Below, piece by piece: positions 51,116 through 60,351 of a DNA stretch of 64,000 nt (the stretch's first letter is position 1; every line of letters starts with the position of its first letter). The notes under the pieces are model-generated. The model saw only the letters and a list, made by a program, of their open reading frames with translations, had not been told where the DNA came from and did not search any database. The stretch is from JANOYY01 sp043720395 (GTDB lineage: Bacteria > Actinomycetota > Acidimicrobiia > Acidimicrobiales > JANYDT01): NCBI GenBank assembly GCA_043720395.1, contig JAYSSR010000079.1, forward strand, positions 1 to 64,000, given 5' to 3'. A program made the translations under genes and the position numbers.

Positions 51116-51763
51116 TCAGCGCGGCGCAACGATGTACAGCGCTGTACATCGGGCAAGCTGTGTCTCGCCGTCGCAGATCTCCGCCGCCATATGGACCTTG
51201 CGACCAACCCGCTCGGTCATCCACGCCCGAGCTTGGAGCGGCGTCGCAAGTGGCACGGGCGCGACGTACCGGACGCTCAGCTCACCCGTGTACGCACTCA
51301 CCCGCATCACGTGCATCACGTAGCCGGTGAGGTCGTCGAACAGCCCGGCGATGAGGCCACCGTGCGCTCGTCCTGGCGGACCCTCGTGGGCGGGGCCGAG
51401 CGTGAACACAGCGGTGACGCCGTCACCGTTGCGACGCGGTTCGAACTCGAACCCGTACGGACTGGCCGGGCCGGAGAACGGACGGTCCCCGTGGGTGGGC
51501 ATGAGCGCACCGTCGACAACGTCGTCGAGGTCCTCATTGCGGGCTGTTGACGCCAGTCGCGACCGGACCGGCGACCGCTCCAACCGAGCCGCAATCGCGT
51601 CGATCGACACAGCCATCGCTGCGAGATCATCGGGTTCACCGAGCCGCCCGACGACCGCGTGATGCAACCGCCGCATCGCCCGTCCGAGATCCATCCGGGC
51701 TGCAGCGTCCAAGTCTTGGTCAGGCACCGAGGGAGTCTGGTCCGAGTCGGCGGGCGCGACCAA
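51116..51763 (-). CDS. PaaI-type acyl-CoA thioesterase
   Basis: The 215 aa protein has a helical N-terminal extension (residues 1-90) and a hotdog domain with PAHEGPPGRAHGGLIAGLFDDLTG, the PaaI/4HBT active region. Such enzymes hydrolyse acyl-CoA thioesters. It is the last gene of a coupled operon with acyl-CoA synthetase, PlsC-dodecin and dodecin genes, 8 bp after the dodecin stop. The operon pairs acyl activation, transfer and hydrolysis. Confidence 0.85.
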   Translation of the reverse strand: MVAPADSDQTPSVPDQDLDAAARMDLGRAMRRLHHAVVGRLGEPDDLAAMAVSIDAIAARLERSPVRSRLASTARNEDLDDVVDGALMPTHGDRPFSGPASPYGFEFEPRRNGDGVTAVFTLGPAHEGPPGRAHGGLIAGLFDDLTGYVMHVMRVSAYTGELSVRYVAPVPLATPLQARAWMTERVGRKVHMAAEICDGETQLARCTALYIVAPR

Positions 51764-51771
51764 AGCACTCG

Positions 51772-51996
51772 TCAGAGGTCGGGCACGTCCATCCCACTCT
51801 TGAAACTGAGGCGCAGCTTCGTGCGGTAGGCGATGACAATGCCGTTCTCGATCAGCACATCCATCTCAACGACCTCCGCGACACGTAGGTCTGCATACGA
51901 TTTGGACGCCACCTTCACGGCGTTCTGCGCGGCCAACTCCCAGCTCTCGCTGCTCGAACCGATCAGTTCAATGACCCGATAGACGCTCTCGTTCAT
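51772..51996 (-). CDS. Dodecin-like protein
   Basis: The 74 aa protein matches dodecins, small flavin-storage dodecamers: SVYRVIELIGSSSESWELAA then DLRVAEVVEMDVLIENGIVI and a C-terminal YRTKLRLSFKSG strand. The Trp that normally stacks on flavin (LDWFEV in the Mycobacterium and Thermus proteins) reads LRVAEV here, so flavin binding may be weak or replaced by another ligand. It overlaps by 4 bp a gene encoding a second copy of the same domain fused to an acyltransferase. Confidence 0.87.
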   Translation of the reverse strand: MNESVYRVIELIGSSSESWELAAQNAVKVASKSYADLRVAEVVEMDVLIENGIVIAYRTKLRLSFKSGMDVPDL

Positions 51997-52949
51997 GACG
52001 TTTCCCCTGACGTGTTGAGCGACCCGAGCACTTCACCCGGGCGCAGTTTGACCGACACACTCATCTCGGCGACAAAGGCGAGGTGGCCCCCGGTGTCGAC
52101 TCTGCAACTCAGTGCCTTGACCTCGCCGACGCGGGCATCGTCCCAGCGCGAACAGACGCCGCTGATGCCGCGTCCGGCCGCGCTCTGCCAGTCGAGACGA
52201 CTTTCCGCGACGATCCGCACGACCTCGTAGACGCTCTCCGACCCGCCCCGGAACAGTGGCGGCTCGTCGCTGGAGAAATCGACCGACACCGGTTGGGCAG
52301 ACAGCGCCCGGATCGCCTCCATGAGATCGCTGGTCATCTGCTGACGTCGACGCCGCTTCGGTCCGCCGTAGTCCTCCGGCCGCAACGGCTGGCCGATCCG
52401 CATGACAGCACCACGCCGAAACGGGCGCGGGACGCGTGCGCCGATCGGCTGGATGAGATCGGTGCCAACGAGACCGATCGGGACAATCGGTGCGCCGGTC
52501 GAGAGCGCTAGTTCGGCCACACCCGTGTGACCGCGGTGCAGGTGTCCATCGCGCGAACGAGTGCCCTCGGGGTAGATGGCGAGCAGCTCGCCACGTCGCA
52601 GCACGCCCGCCGCCGTGTCGAGCGCTGCCATCGCCTGGCGTCCGGCCTGACGCTCGATCGGAATCATGCCGAGGGCCGGGAACAGATGGCGGGTCTTCCA
52701 GCTGTCCATGTACTCCGCCTTGCCGATGAAGCGAGTTGCGCGCCGAACGGAGAACATCAGCGCCACGGTGTCGAAGAACGAGATGTGATTCGCTGCAAGG
52801 ATCGCTGCACCGCCCGACGGGATGTTCGCTGCGCCTTCGACCCGCACCGGGTAGAGCGCTCGGTAGAACGGCGAGAGGCCAGCCTTGGTAAGTGCCGACA
52901 CTCGTTGCTGATCCGCGGCGAGCCGTCGGATCGGACCCGGCACGTTCAC
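51993..52949 (-). CDS. PlsC acyltransferase-dodecin fusion
   Basis: The 318 aa protein has a 1-acylglycerol-3-phosphate acyltransferase domain (about residues 25-225) with NHISFFD (HX4D, His55-Asp60) and YPEGTRS (126-132). It then has a C-terminal dodecin-like domain (about 238-305): SVYEVVRIVAESRLDWQSAA and DARVGEVKALSC. That domain aligns throughout with the free dodecin gene next to it, and it too lacks the flavin-stacking Trp. The fusion might build a dodecin-like shell carrying acyltransferases. It overlaps the upstream ligase gene by 4 bp and the downstream dodecin gene by 4 bp. No such fusion is known to me. Confidence 0.86.
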   Translation of the reverse strand: MNVPGPIRRLAADQQRVSALTKAGLSPFYRALYPVRVEGAANIPSGGAAILAANHISFFDTVALMFSVRRATRFIGKAEYMDSWKTRHLFPALGMIPIERQAGRQAMAALDTAAGVLRRGELLAIYPEGTRSRDGHLHRGHTGVAELALSTGAPIVPIGLVGTDLIQPIGARVPRPFRRGAVMRIGQPLRPEDYGGPKRRRRQQMTSDLMEAIRALSAQPVSVDFSSDEPPLFRGGSESVYEVVRIVAESRLDWQSAAGRGISGVCSRWDDARVGEVKALSCRVDTGGHLAFVAEMSVSVKLRPGEVLGSLNTSGETS

Positions 52950-54577
52950 TTCGACGTTCGCTTCTCGGACGCTGCGCGCACGAGTGTCTGCGCCGAGGTC
53001 GGCACCTGGGCCGCCGCGATGAGGACGCTGCGCAGAACCTTGCCCGTCGCGTTGCGCGGCAGCTCGTCCACGAATTCGACGCGGCGAGGAACCTTGTATC
53101 GTGCAAGATGTACGCGTACATACGAACGGAGATCCTCCACGTCGACCAAAGGCAACCGTGGACGCCTTACAACGAACGCGGCGAGCGCCTGCCCGAACTC
53201 GGCGTCGGGAATCCCGATCACGGCGACCTCGACAACGTCCGGGTGATGTGAGAGCACTTCCTCCACCTCGACCGGGAACACGTTCTCGCCGCCGGAGACG
53301 ATCATGTCGTCCTCACGTCCATCGACGAACAGCAGCTCGCCTTCGAAGTGTCCGACGTCGCCCGAGGAGAGCAGCCCACGCTGCTGCTCCTTGCCGTCGC
53401 CGTTCGTGTACCCCGCAAAGCGCCCGGCACCGCCGACGAAGATACGACCTGAAACACCCGGTGCGACGGGCAGCCCAGCGTCATCGAGTATCTCGACCTG
53501 TACGCCGGACGCAACTCGACCGGCGGTGGTTGGAGCGGCCCGTAGATCGGCCGGTGTCGCGATCGTCGCGATCGCCACTTCGGTTGATCCGTAAAGGTTG
53601 TAGAGCACTGGGCCGAACCGGTCGAGCACGTCCGCTGCGAGCTTGCCACCGATTGCGGAGCCACTACTGGCGATGACCCGAAGTCGGCTGCGGCCGGGTG
53701 TCGTCGTGGTCGCCGTCGGGGGCAGCGCGACGATGCGGGCGAGCATGACCGGCACGACCACGAGCACGTCCGCATTCGTATCGGTAAGCGCGCGTATCGT
53801 CAACGCGGGGTCGAAGCGCCGTGAGAGGACCGTCGTTGCACATCGGCTGAGGCCGAGGAGCACGTTCGAGAGGCCCCACGCGTGGAACAGCGGGGCCGCG
53901 ATGACCTGCGTGTCGCCGAGCCGGAGCGGAACGCGTCCGAGCACCGAAGCGACGCCTTCGATCGACGCCAGATCGGGACTGCGCGCTGCACCCTTCGGCC
54001 GTCCTGTCGTGCCGGAGGTGAGGATCACCACCGCGCCCTGCGTTCGGCACGGTCGCGCTCGTCCCCCGGCCGCGATCATCGCAGCGATCGCGGCCTCGTC
54101 GAACGTCCGATCTGCCCCGCACCCGCGCACGATCGAGCCGAACTCGGTGTCGTGAAGTACCACGTCGATTCGCTCGCTCACGACCACGCCCGCGAGTTGC
54201 GGCCCGGCGAAGCCCGTGTTGAGGAGCACCACGTCCGCACCGGTCGCGGCCACGGCAGCGAGAGATACAACGAAACCCCGGTGGTTCCGGCAAAGGAGCC
54301 CGACCCGTACCCGGGGCGCAAGTCCCTCCGCGGTGAGCCCTGCTGCGAGCGCCCTGACCCGACGCCACCCATCCTTGTAGGTCAGCGTCCCCTCGTCGTC
54401 GATGACCGCCGCCCGGTCGGGATACCGGGCCGCGGCTCCGGCCACGACCCCCGGCAGCGTCGCACCCCACGGTGCCATCGCGAGCAACGCACGCGGCAAG
54501 CGGTCCGGCCGCTCGAACAGCTTCGTACTCGAACGGGCAACGATCGCACCGGCGGCCACGCGTCGCATGACGGACAT
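52946..54577 (-). CDS. Acyl-CoA synthetase
   Basis: The 543 aa ANL ligase has VILTSGTTGRPKGAARS, YNLYGSTEVAIATI, the hinge DGREDDMIVSGGENVFPVEVEE and the catalytic Lys in RNATGKVLRSVL. Residues 1-40 resemble the extra N-terminal segment of FadD12-like proteins. It heads a four-gene minus-strand operon with 4-bp overlaps, feeding acyl-CoA to the PlsC-dodecin fusion. Substrate chain length unknown. Confidence 0.88.
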   Translation of the reverse strand: MSVMRRVAAGAIVARSSTKLFERPDRLPRALLAMAPWGATLPGVVAGAAARYPDRAAVIDDEGTLTYKDGWRRVRALAAGLTAEGLAPRVRVGLLCRNHRGFVVSLAAVAATGADVVLLNTGFAGPQLAGVVVSERIDVVLHDTEFGSIVRGCGADRTFDEAAIAAMIAAGGRARPCRTQGAVVILTSGTTGRPKGAARSPDLASIEGVASVLGRVPLRLGDTQVIAAPLFHAWGLSNVLLGLSRCATTVLSRRFDPALTIRALTDTNADVLVVVPVMLARIVALPPTATTTTPGRSRLRVIASSGSAIGGKLAADVLDRFGPVLYNLYGSTEVAIATIATPADLRAAPTTAGRVASGVQVEILDDAGLPVAPGVSGRIFVGGAGRFAGYTNGDGKEQQRGLLSSGDVGHFEGELLFVDGREDDMIVSGGENVFPVEVEEVLSHHPDVVEVAVIGIPDAEFGQALAAFVVRRPRLPLVDVEDLRSYVRVHLARYKVPRRVEFVDELPRNATGKVLRSVLIAAAQVPTSAQTLVRAASEKRTSK

Positions 54578-54629
54578 CGGCCCACCCTACTCACGTCCCG
54601 TCGCGCCAGTGACGTCCGCCACACGACCT

Positions 54630-54704
54630 CGCGGTACATCCGGTGCGTCCGCGGTGCACTTGGGCGCGCACAATGCACCGTAGGCGAGCACGATGTACCG
54701 CGAC
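54630..54704. repeat. 75-bp GCGGTACATC palindrome, copy 4
   Basis: A more diverged copy of the 75-bp family in the 304-bp gap between the phosphotransferase and acyl-CoA synthetase genes. The rest of the gap (54705-54881) shows only a partial accaccca-like stretch (ggtggattgggtggtcacc, about 54806) and no gene. Confidence 0.85.
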
Positions 54705-54881
54705 ACTCGTTGGGCCGCGCGAGCATGGCGTGCTTGCACAGGAACCAGGAGATCGACATGTCCGATCCAATCACCATGTCGGGGTTCCAGATTGGTGGTC
54801 CATTCAGGTGGATTGGGTGGTCACCAGACCGCCTGTCTCCCACATTCAGCAAACCGTCCGACTCGCACACGGCTCCAAGCG

Positions 54882-56246
54882 CTACAGGTCGACCGGGGCG
54901 AGCGCATAGCCGACGACGCGATCAGCGACCGGTTCGAGCGAGAACACCATGCGCTCGACCTGACGGGCGAAGCACTGCACAAGTGCAGCGTCGGAGTCAG
55001 GACCGGCCGCGAGAACGAACGCCTCCATCTCCGGATACAGGGCGCGCAGATCATCGACCGGCCGGCCCAGGATGGCCGCGTACTCGGTGGCGGTAGACCG
55101 ATCAAGATTCGGGCCCACCGCGTCGGCGCGAGCCACGCAGCGGGTCAGGAGCGCGGTCGCTCGCTGCTGGTACCCGTCCATCCCGCGTGCGGGCTGGAGC
55201 TGCGCGAGCGAGTCGCTCAACATGGCCAGCATCGGGGACAGGGCCGAACCCACCGCCTCAGGCTCTACCGGTGGATCAATCTCCACCCCGATGCATTCCG
55301 CCAACGCCCACACCAGAGCGCGCCGTTGCATGAGGTCCCACCACAGGTACTCGAGGTGCGGCGAACCAGGCTGCGGCTCGACCATCGGACCCGCGAGCGC
55401 CATCACACCGACGAGCGCGAACACCACTGTGTGGAACCGCAACGCAGCAACGTCGATGGATTCACCGGATACCGCGGCGTAGTGGCGGAACAGATGGCTC
55501 AGGTCCGCACCGAGCGGTTCAGCAGGATTGCGCAGACGCAACGCTGCTAGGTCCATCAACGGGTCACCGATGAGGCACGTCTCGAAGTCGTAGAGCGCGG
55601 TGATGCGGCCGCCATCGTGAAGGAACTGACCGGAGTCCCAATGGACAAAGCATGCGCGCGTACGATTCTTCGGGACGTTGCGACGCGCCCACGCGATCGC
55701 AAATTCGATCAGCGGTTCCGGCGAGACCTTGGTGCGGTTGTACAGCGGCATGTAGGCGTCGAGCATGCCAATTCCGATCTTCTCCGGCGTGGTCGGTAGT
55801 TCGAGACCGATACCAGCAAATTCCGCCGTGTCGAGCGCGTGCATACGCGCCAAAAGGCCCATGTACTCCTCGGCAATTGCGAGTTGCTGCTCGGGCGGTC
55901 CGGTCTGCGCGCGCACGCCAGGCACGGTGTCCATCACGATCGCGAGCGGGTCGGGGCACATGCCGTACACGTGCGGGACTGGGACGCCGCCCGCTTCCAG
56001 CAGCCGCAAGATGTCGGCCTCGCGTTGCAGCGAGGGGAACGGGAGCACGTCGCTGCGTCGGTCGCCGCGCAGGTGCAAATGGAGCAGCGTACCGTCGCGG
56101 TCCACATCGAGGAACCAGGCCGGACGCCACCGCGAGAGCCGCTTGATCTTTACGACCCGTCCGCCGATCAGTTCCTCGACGAACGCGATCGCTCGGTCTT
56201 CCTCGGTGCTCACGGTTGGGTCGTCAGGCGGTGCAACGTCGGTCAT
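54882..56246 (-). CDS. APH-family phosphotransferase
   Basis: The 454 aa protein has a kinase-like fold of the aminoglycoside-phosphotransferase type. It shows LQREADILRLLEAGGVPVPHVYG (N-lobe), VHWDSGQFLHDGGRITALYDFETCLIGDPLMDLA (catalytic and metal loops, about residues 210-242) and a helical C-terminal extension. Members near acyl-CoA genes are often not antibiotic-resistance enzymes, so a metabolic substrate is more likely. The catalytic HGD reads HWD. It is a single transcription unit between a repeat-bearing gap and the thioesterase gene. Confidence 0.8.
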   Translation of the reverse strand: MTDVAPPDDPTVSTEEDRAIAFVEELIGGRVVKIKRLSRWRPAWFLDVDRDGTLLHLHLRGDRRSDVLPFPSLQREADILRLLEAGGVPVPHVYGMCPDPLAIVMDTVPGVRAQTGPPEQQLAIAEEYMGLLARMHALDTAEFAGIGLELPTTPEKIGIGMLDAYMPLYNRTKVSPEPLIEFAIAWARRNVPKNRTRACFVHWDSGQFLHDGGRITALYDFETCLIGDPLMDLAALRLRNPAEPLGADLSHLFRHYAAVSGESIDVAALRFHTVVFALVGVMALAGPMVEPQPGSPHLEYLWWDLMQRRALVWALAECIGVEIDPPVEPEAVGSALSPMLAMLSDSLAQLQPARGMDGYQQRATALLTRCVARADAVGPNLDRSTATEYAAILGRPVDDLRALYPEMEAFVLAAGPDSDAALVQCFARQVERMVFSLEPVADRVVGYALAPVDL

Positions 56247-56287
56247 GGCGTCAGCGTCTCACACGCACAATCGGTGCCCGTAGTCAG

Positions 56288-57208
56288 TCAGTCGAGCACC
56301 GCAGCGTGCACGGCGTCGACCTGCACCGCGACCTTGCCGTCGGCGCGCAATAGACGGGCCGTGGTTGTTGCGGTGGTCCTACCGATGTAGGCAACCTCTG
56401 CCTCCGCCACGAGCGCGGTGCCATCAGCGGGCACCGGTCGCAAGAACACCACGCGCAACTCCACCGGGCGATAACGCCGCTCAGATCCTGCGACGCTGCG
56501 CAGCGCAAGGTCCCCGACCCGCTCCCCCATGAGCGCACCTGCGCCGCCGTGCAAGCCACCTCTCTCGTTCGCGAACTCGGTCCGAGCGTCCATCGTGACT
56601 CGGACCTGCACGCCAACCACGTCGAGGACGTTGGTGCGCAGCAGATCGTGGACCGGCGAGTTGGTCAACGCATGCGCGAGGAGCGGCGACCGCCGACCGG
56701 GATACACCGGTGCTGCTTCGCCGGTGACGGCACCGCCCTGTTGCTGATCCGCGCCGAACAACGCGAACCGCGCGCTGAACACCGCTAGGACGCCGCCCTC
56801 CGCGCTGGTCGCGCGGCCGCGGGCAAAGCCGCTGCCGGGCATGACGTCGATGACCTCGCCGTGCCCGATGAGGCGCGTCAGACCCGGAGGAAGTGCCCTC
56901 AACATCTCGACGTGGAGATGGCTGGTAACAATTCGATCGTTGAGCCCGATGCGGCTGAAGATCGCCGCGCCGAGGGCATGATCGGCGAGCAGGAAGATCA
57001 TGCCCGTGGCCGGAGCGCCACGATCGTCGAGGATGTGGTCGGGGCATCCCTGCGTGACGGTGTATCCGGTGTCGTCGAACGCTCCACGCTCCACCTCGAA
57101 CGTCGCAGCTGCGGGTACCGGTGATGACGCCTGCGCATGAAGCGGCGCTGCTCCGTCCGATTCTACGCCAGAGTTCGCTGTTTGGTCGGGCCGGTTCGTC
57201 GTTTGCAT
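56288..57208 (-). CDS. Double-hotdog acyl-CoA thioesterase
   Basis: The 306 aa protein has two hotdog domains: the first (about residues 35-150) with PATGMIFLLADHALGAAIF, the second (about 180-305) with NERGGLHGGAGALMGERVGDLALR. This tandem layout is that of PaaI-like thioesterases, which act as dimers of domains. An N-terminal 35-residue linker is unconserved. It is divergent from the Rieske oxygenase gene across a 117-bp gap. Confidence 0.8.
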   Translation of the reverse strand: MQTTNRPDQTANSGVESDGAAPLHAQASSPVPAAATFEVERGAFDDTGYTVTQGCPDHILDDRGAPATGMIFLLADHALGAAIFSRIGLNDRIVTSHLHVEMLRALPPGLTRLIGHGEVIDVMPGSGFARGRATSAEGGVLAVFSARFALFGADQQQGGAVTGEAAPVYPGRRSPLLAHALTNSPVHDLLRTNVLDVVGVQVRVTMDARTEFANERGGLHGGAGALMGERVGDLALRSVAGSERRYRPVELRVVFLRPVPADGTALVAEAEVAYIGRTTATTTARLLRADGKVAVQVDAVHAAVLD

Positions 57209-57325
57209 CAGCGCCAGTCTCGCAAGCCGCGGCGGCGGACTCCGCCATTCGGCTGATGGCCCTCCAGCGAGGGCACCGTCGTAGACTCGTCGAACCGCCC
57301 AAAACGGGTGTCATGGGAGACGCAA

Positions 57326-58378
57326 ATGATCGAAACACGAGTGACAGCGTTCGTCCGTAATTGCTGGTATGTCGCTGGTTGGACACACGAAATACCATTG
57401 GATGGCCTGTTCTCTAGGATTCTTCTGAATGAATCGGTGTTGCTCTACCGAACGAGTGCGAATTACATCGTGGCGATGGAGAACCGGTGCTGTCATCGAG
57501 GTGCCCCGCTCGACTTGGGTCGCCGAGAAGACGACTGCGTCCGCTGCATGTACCACGGCATGAAGTTCGACCCGACAGGTGTGTGCATCGATGTTCCGGG
57601 CCAGGAAAAGATCCCTGCCCGTGCTGTCGTTCGGACCTATCCGGTGGTCGAGAAGGACGAACTCATCTGGATTTGGATGGGCGATCCCGCGCTTGCCGAC
57701 GAGTCGACAATCCTCTCCTACTGGTGGCACACCGATCCGGGCTGGCGCAAGAAGACTGCGACGCTGCACTACGACGCTCCGTACACACTGATAGTTGACA
57801 ACCTCCTAGATTTCTCGCATCTCTCCTACGTCCACGAGAACACGATCGGCACGCCCAGCGTCGCAAAAACGAGAGCAAGCGTCGAGTCGATCGACGGCGG
57901 AATGAAGATCAACCGTTGGTATTTAAACGATGAGATTCAGCCAATTCGCAGGAGCATTACGACCTTCTCCGGGCCGGCTGATCGTTGGCAGGTCTACGAA
58001 TGGCACGCTCCATCATTTCTTCATCTACACACCGGAGCGGCACTCGCTGGCACGGGCGCACAGGAGGGAAACCTTGTGCCGGAGACGATGCAATATCGGC
58101 ATTGTTCGGTTCAGACCCCCGAGACGGACTCCACCACGCACTACCTCTTCTCGCATGCCAACAACTTCAAGCTCGACGATCCGAACGTCACCGATATCGT
58201 GTTCGGCAGCGTCCACAAGGCGTTTCTCGAAGACAAGGTCATGATCGAGGCCCAGCAGAAGGCGCTCAAACTCGGCCGCCCGTTCGAGCCGATGACGATC
58301 GTCCACGACGCCGCCACCCTGAAGGCACGCGCTCTCATCCAAACAATGCTCGACGCAGAAGCAGGAGTGAAGTCATGA
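57326..58378 (+). CDS. Rieske non-haem iron oxygenase
   Basis: The 350 aa terminal oxygenase has a Rieske centre with CCHRGAPL and CMYHGMKF (Cys55, His57, Cys74, His77), then the mononuclear iron region VDNLLDFSHLSYVHENT. The layout resembles VanA and other aromatic-ring or O-demethylating oxygenases. The ATG at 57326 follows a ggag site; an upstream GTG would add six residues. The next gene, an SDR, overlaps by 4 bp. A reductase component is not encoded here, so electrons must come from another gene product. Confidence 0.88.
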   Translation: MIETRVTAFVRNCWYVAGWTHEIPLDGLFSRILLNESVLLYRTSANYIVAMENRCCHRGAPLDLGRREDDCVRCMYHGMKFDPTGVCIDVPGQEKIPARAVVRTYPVVEKDELIWIWMGDPALADESTILSYWWHTDPGWRKKTATLHYDAPYTLIVDNLLDFSHLSYVHENTIGTPSVAKTRASVESIDGGMKINRWYLNDEIQPIRRSITTFSGPADRWQVYEWHAPSFLHLHTGAALAGTGAQEGNLVPETMQYRHCSVQTPETDSTTHYLFSHANNFKLDDPNVTDIVFGSVHKAFLEDKVMIEAQQKALKLGRPFEPMTIVHDAATLKARALIQTMLDAEAGVKS

Positions 58379-59196
58379 AAAGACTCGAAGGCAAGGTCGC
58401 CCTCGTCACGGGAGCGACGTACGGAATCGGCACGACAATTGCGGAGCGACTCGCGGAGGAAGGCGCAGCGGTTGTCTTCACCGGACGCTCCGAGGACAAG
58501 GGCATCGCCATGCAGAAGCGCCTGCGCGACCTTGGTCATACCGTGCTCTTCTCGCACGGGAGCGTCGCAATTGAAGCCGACGTCCGAGCCGCGATCGACG
58601 CCGCAGTGTCTACGTACGGTTCGCTCACCACGGTCGTGAACAACGCAGCTGCTACCGATTCGACGGGGCCGGGCCGACCAGACACGCACGTCGAGGAGAT
58701 CACCACTGAAGCATTCGAAACGGTCATGCTGACCGGCGTGTACGGCGTGCTGTGGACGTCGAAGTACGCGATCCCGCACCTTCGTGCGGCCGGCGGCGGG
58801 GCGATCATAAACATCTCGGCAGCGTCGAGCATTCGTGCGATCGACGGTCGCCCGGCCTACCAGGCGTCGAAGGGAGCGGTGAACTCGCTGACTCGCCAGA
58901 TGGCTGTCGACTACGGCCTCGATGGCATTCGGTCGAACGCCATCATCGTGGGCTTCACGCCGACCGGCGGCGAAATCATGGACAAGATGGTGAAGAACGA
59001 AGTCTTTATCAGCGCCGTGCGCAAGGCGATCCCGTCGCCGCGTCTCGGCAGCCCTCGCGACATCGCGAACGGCGTCCTGTTCCTGGCGTCCGACGAAGCG
59101 TCGTACATCAACGGTGTGCTGCTCCCGATCGATGGCGGGCTCACCTGCAAGCTCGGCATCCCCGACACGTCTGCGTTGAGCGCAATAGCGGAGTAG
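58375..59196 (+). CDS. Short-chain dehydrogenase/reductase
   Basis: The 273 aa SDR has the cofactor motif TGATYGIG (about residues 11-18), NNAAATD, IINISAASS with the catalytic Ser and YQASKGAVNSL with Tyr and Lys. Overlap of ATGA with the Rieske gene indicates coupled translation, so it probably oxidises or reduces the oxygenase product. A hairpin 65 bp after its stop may end the unit. Confidence 0.9.
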   Translation: MKRLEGKVALVTGATYGIGTTIAERLAEEGAAVVFTGRSEDKGIAMQKRLRDLGHTVLFSHGSVAIEADVRAAIDAAVSTYGSLTTVVNNAAATDSTGPGRPDTHVEEITTEAFETVMLTGVYGVLWTSKYAIPHLRAAGGGAIINISAASSIRAIDGRPAYQASKGAVNSLTRQMAVDYGLDGIRSNAIIVGFTPTGGEIMDKMVKNEVFISAVRKAIPSPRLGSPRDIANGVLFLASDEASYINGVLLPIDGGLTCKLGIPDTSALSAIAE

Positions 59197-59260
59197 GCCC
59201 TGGCCAAAAGCTGGTTGCCGACCAGAGCTGGCCACCGTCCCGCGGCGCGACCACTAGTCC

Positions 59261-59284
59261 CCCATCGATCGGGCGATCGATGGG
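59261..59284 (+). terminator. Hairpin after the SDR gene
   Basis: Perfect 10-bp stem cccatcgatc/gatcgatggg with a 4-nt loop, without a clear U tract. A plausible terminator, or part of the adjacent palindrome-rich stretch. Confidence 0.6.
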
Positions 59285-59297
59285 TAACCTCGACCAG

Positions 59298-59360
59298 GAA
59301 CCACCCAAAAGGACCACCCAAATGGGCGGATCTGCAATTGGGTGGTCCTTTCGGGTGGTC
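59298..59360. repeat. 63-bp accaccca palindrome
   Basis: Left arm has two copies of accaccca (gaaccacccaaaaggaccac), right arm two reverse copies ending gggtggtc, around a short centre. Same plan as the element at 44252-44315, with a different seed spacing. It lies between the SDR and crotonase genes. Confidence 0.86.
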
Positions 59361-59402
59361 GCTCCTTCTCAGGGCCGCGCCTCGCCGTGCAACGATCTTC
59401 TG

Positions 59403-60239
59403 ATGGAACTCGACGAGGTGCTGTACGAAGCCGAGGGTGGCGTGGCGGTCATCACGCTGAACCGGCCCAAGATTCTCAACGCGATCTCAGCTCGGCCAGG
59501 GGGCACGCGCGATCAGATCGTCCACGTGATCGAGCGAGCGGAGTCCGACCCCGACGTTGCCTGCGTCGTGCTGCGGGGTGCCGGGCGTTCGTTCTGCGGC
59601 GGTGGCGATCTCACGGGCAATGCGAAGCGCGAACGGCCGATCGACGACGTCCACTTCGTCGAGTCGGCGGCGCGATTCCACGCGCGGGTCCGCACGAGCA
59701 GCGTCCCGATCATCGCCGCAGTACATGGTCACTGCCTCGGCGCGGGCCTCCTGCTTGCGGCGTCGTGTGACATGGTGATCGCGGCCGAGTCTGCCCGGTT
59801 CGGGTTCCCGGAAGGACGCCTCGGACTCGTTGGGGCAAGTGCGCTCGTGCCCGTCATCGGTCGACAGTGGGCCACGTTCTTGACGCTGACCGGCGAGTCG
59901 CTCACGGCAGCACAGGCACGTGACATCGGCATCGTGCTTGCGGTCGAACCCGACGAAGAGTTGCTCGCGCGGTCGATGGATCTTGCGGCCCGCATCGCTC
60001 GCATGCCACGGGAGGGCGTCACACTGAACCGCCGCGCGATCGGCGCGGTTGCTGATGCGTCGGGCGAGGCTGCGGGCAGGGACGCGTCCGCTGCGGCTGA
60101 TGCGCTAACGCTTTCGATGGCCGCCCATGCCAAGGCACCCGATGGTCGGACGTTCCGCTCGATCATTGACGTCGAGGGCATGGAAGGGCTCAAGGCGGCG
60201 CGGGCGCAGCAGTACAGCGAGCCTTGGCTGCGGGCATGA
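59403..60239 (+). CDS. Enoyl-CoA hydratase/isomerase family protein
   Basis: The 278 aa crotonase has NRPKILNAISARPGG, the oxyanion segment GRSFCGGGDLTGN and the HGHCLGAGLLLAASCDMV helix. The second catalytic position is GFPEGRLGLVGA, with only one of the two Glu of classical enoyl-CoA hydratases, so it may be an isomerase or other crotonase reaction. A ribosome-binding site is weak. The DUF35-like gene follows 112 bp later on the same strand. Confidence 0.82.
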   Translation: MELDEVLYEAEGGVAVITLNRPKILNAISARPGGTRDQIVHVIERAESDPDVACVVLRGAGRSFCGGGDLTGNAKRERPIDDVHFVESAARFHARVRTSSVPIIAAVHGHCLGAGLLLAASCDMVIAAESARFGFPEGRLGLVGASALVPVIGRQWATFLTLTGESLTAAQARDIGIVLAVEPDEELLARSMDLAARIARMPREGVTLNRRAIGAVADASGEAAGRDASAAADALTLSMAAHAKAPDGRTFRSIIDVEGMEGLKAARAQQYSEPWLRA

Positions 60240-60351
60240 CTGGCTCGTCTTGACGCTCTCGTCAACTTCGCCGTAACGTCGTCGACGGCCGTGGTTGCCT
60301 TTGGCGGCAATTGTCACGTACACAGATCGTCAGCGCGCAGAGGAGTTTGAG

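Noticed and set aside
54882..56246. Antibiotic-resistance aminoglycoside kinase
   Set aside because: The fold matches, but context and length fit the broad metabolic APH-like group; nothing points to resistance.
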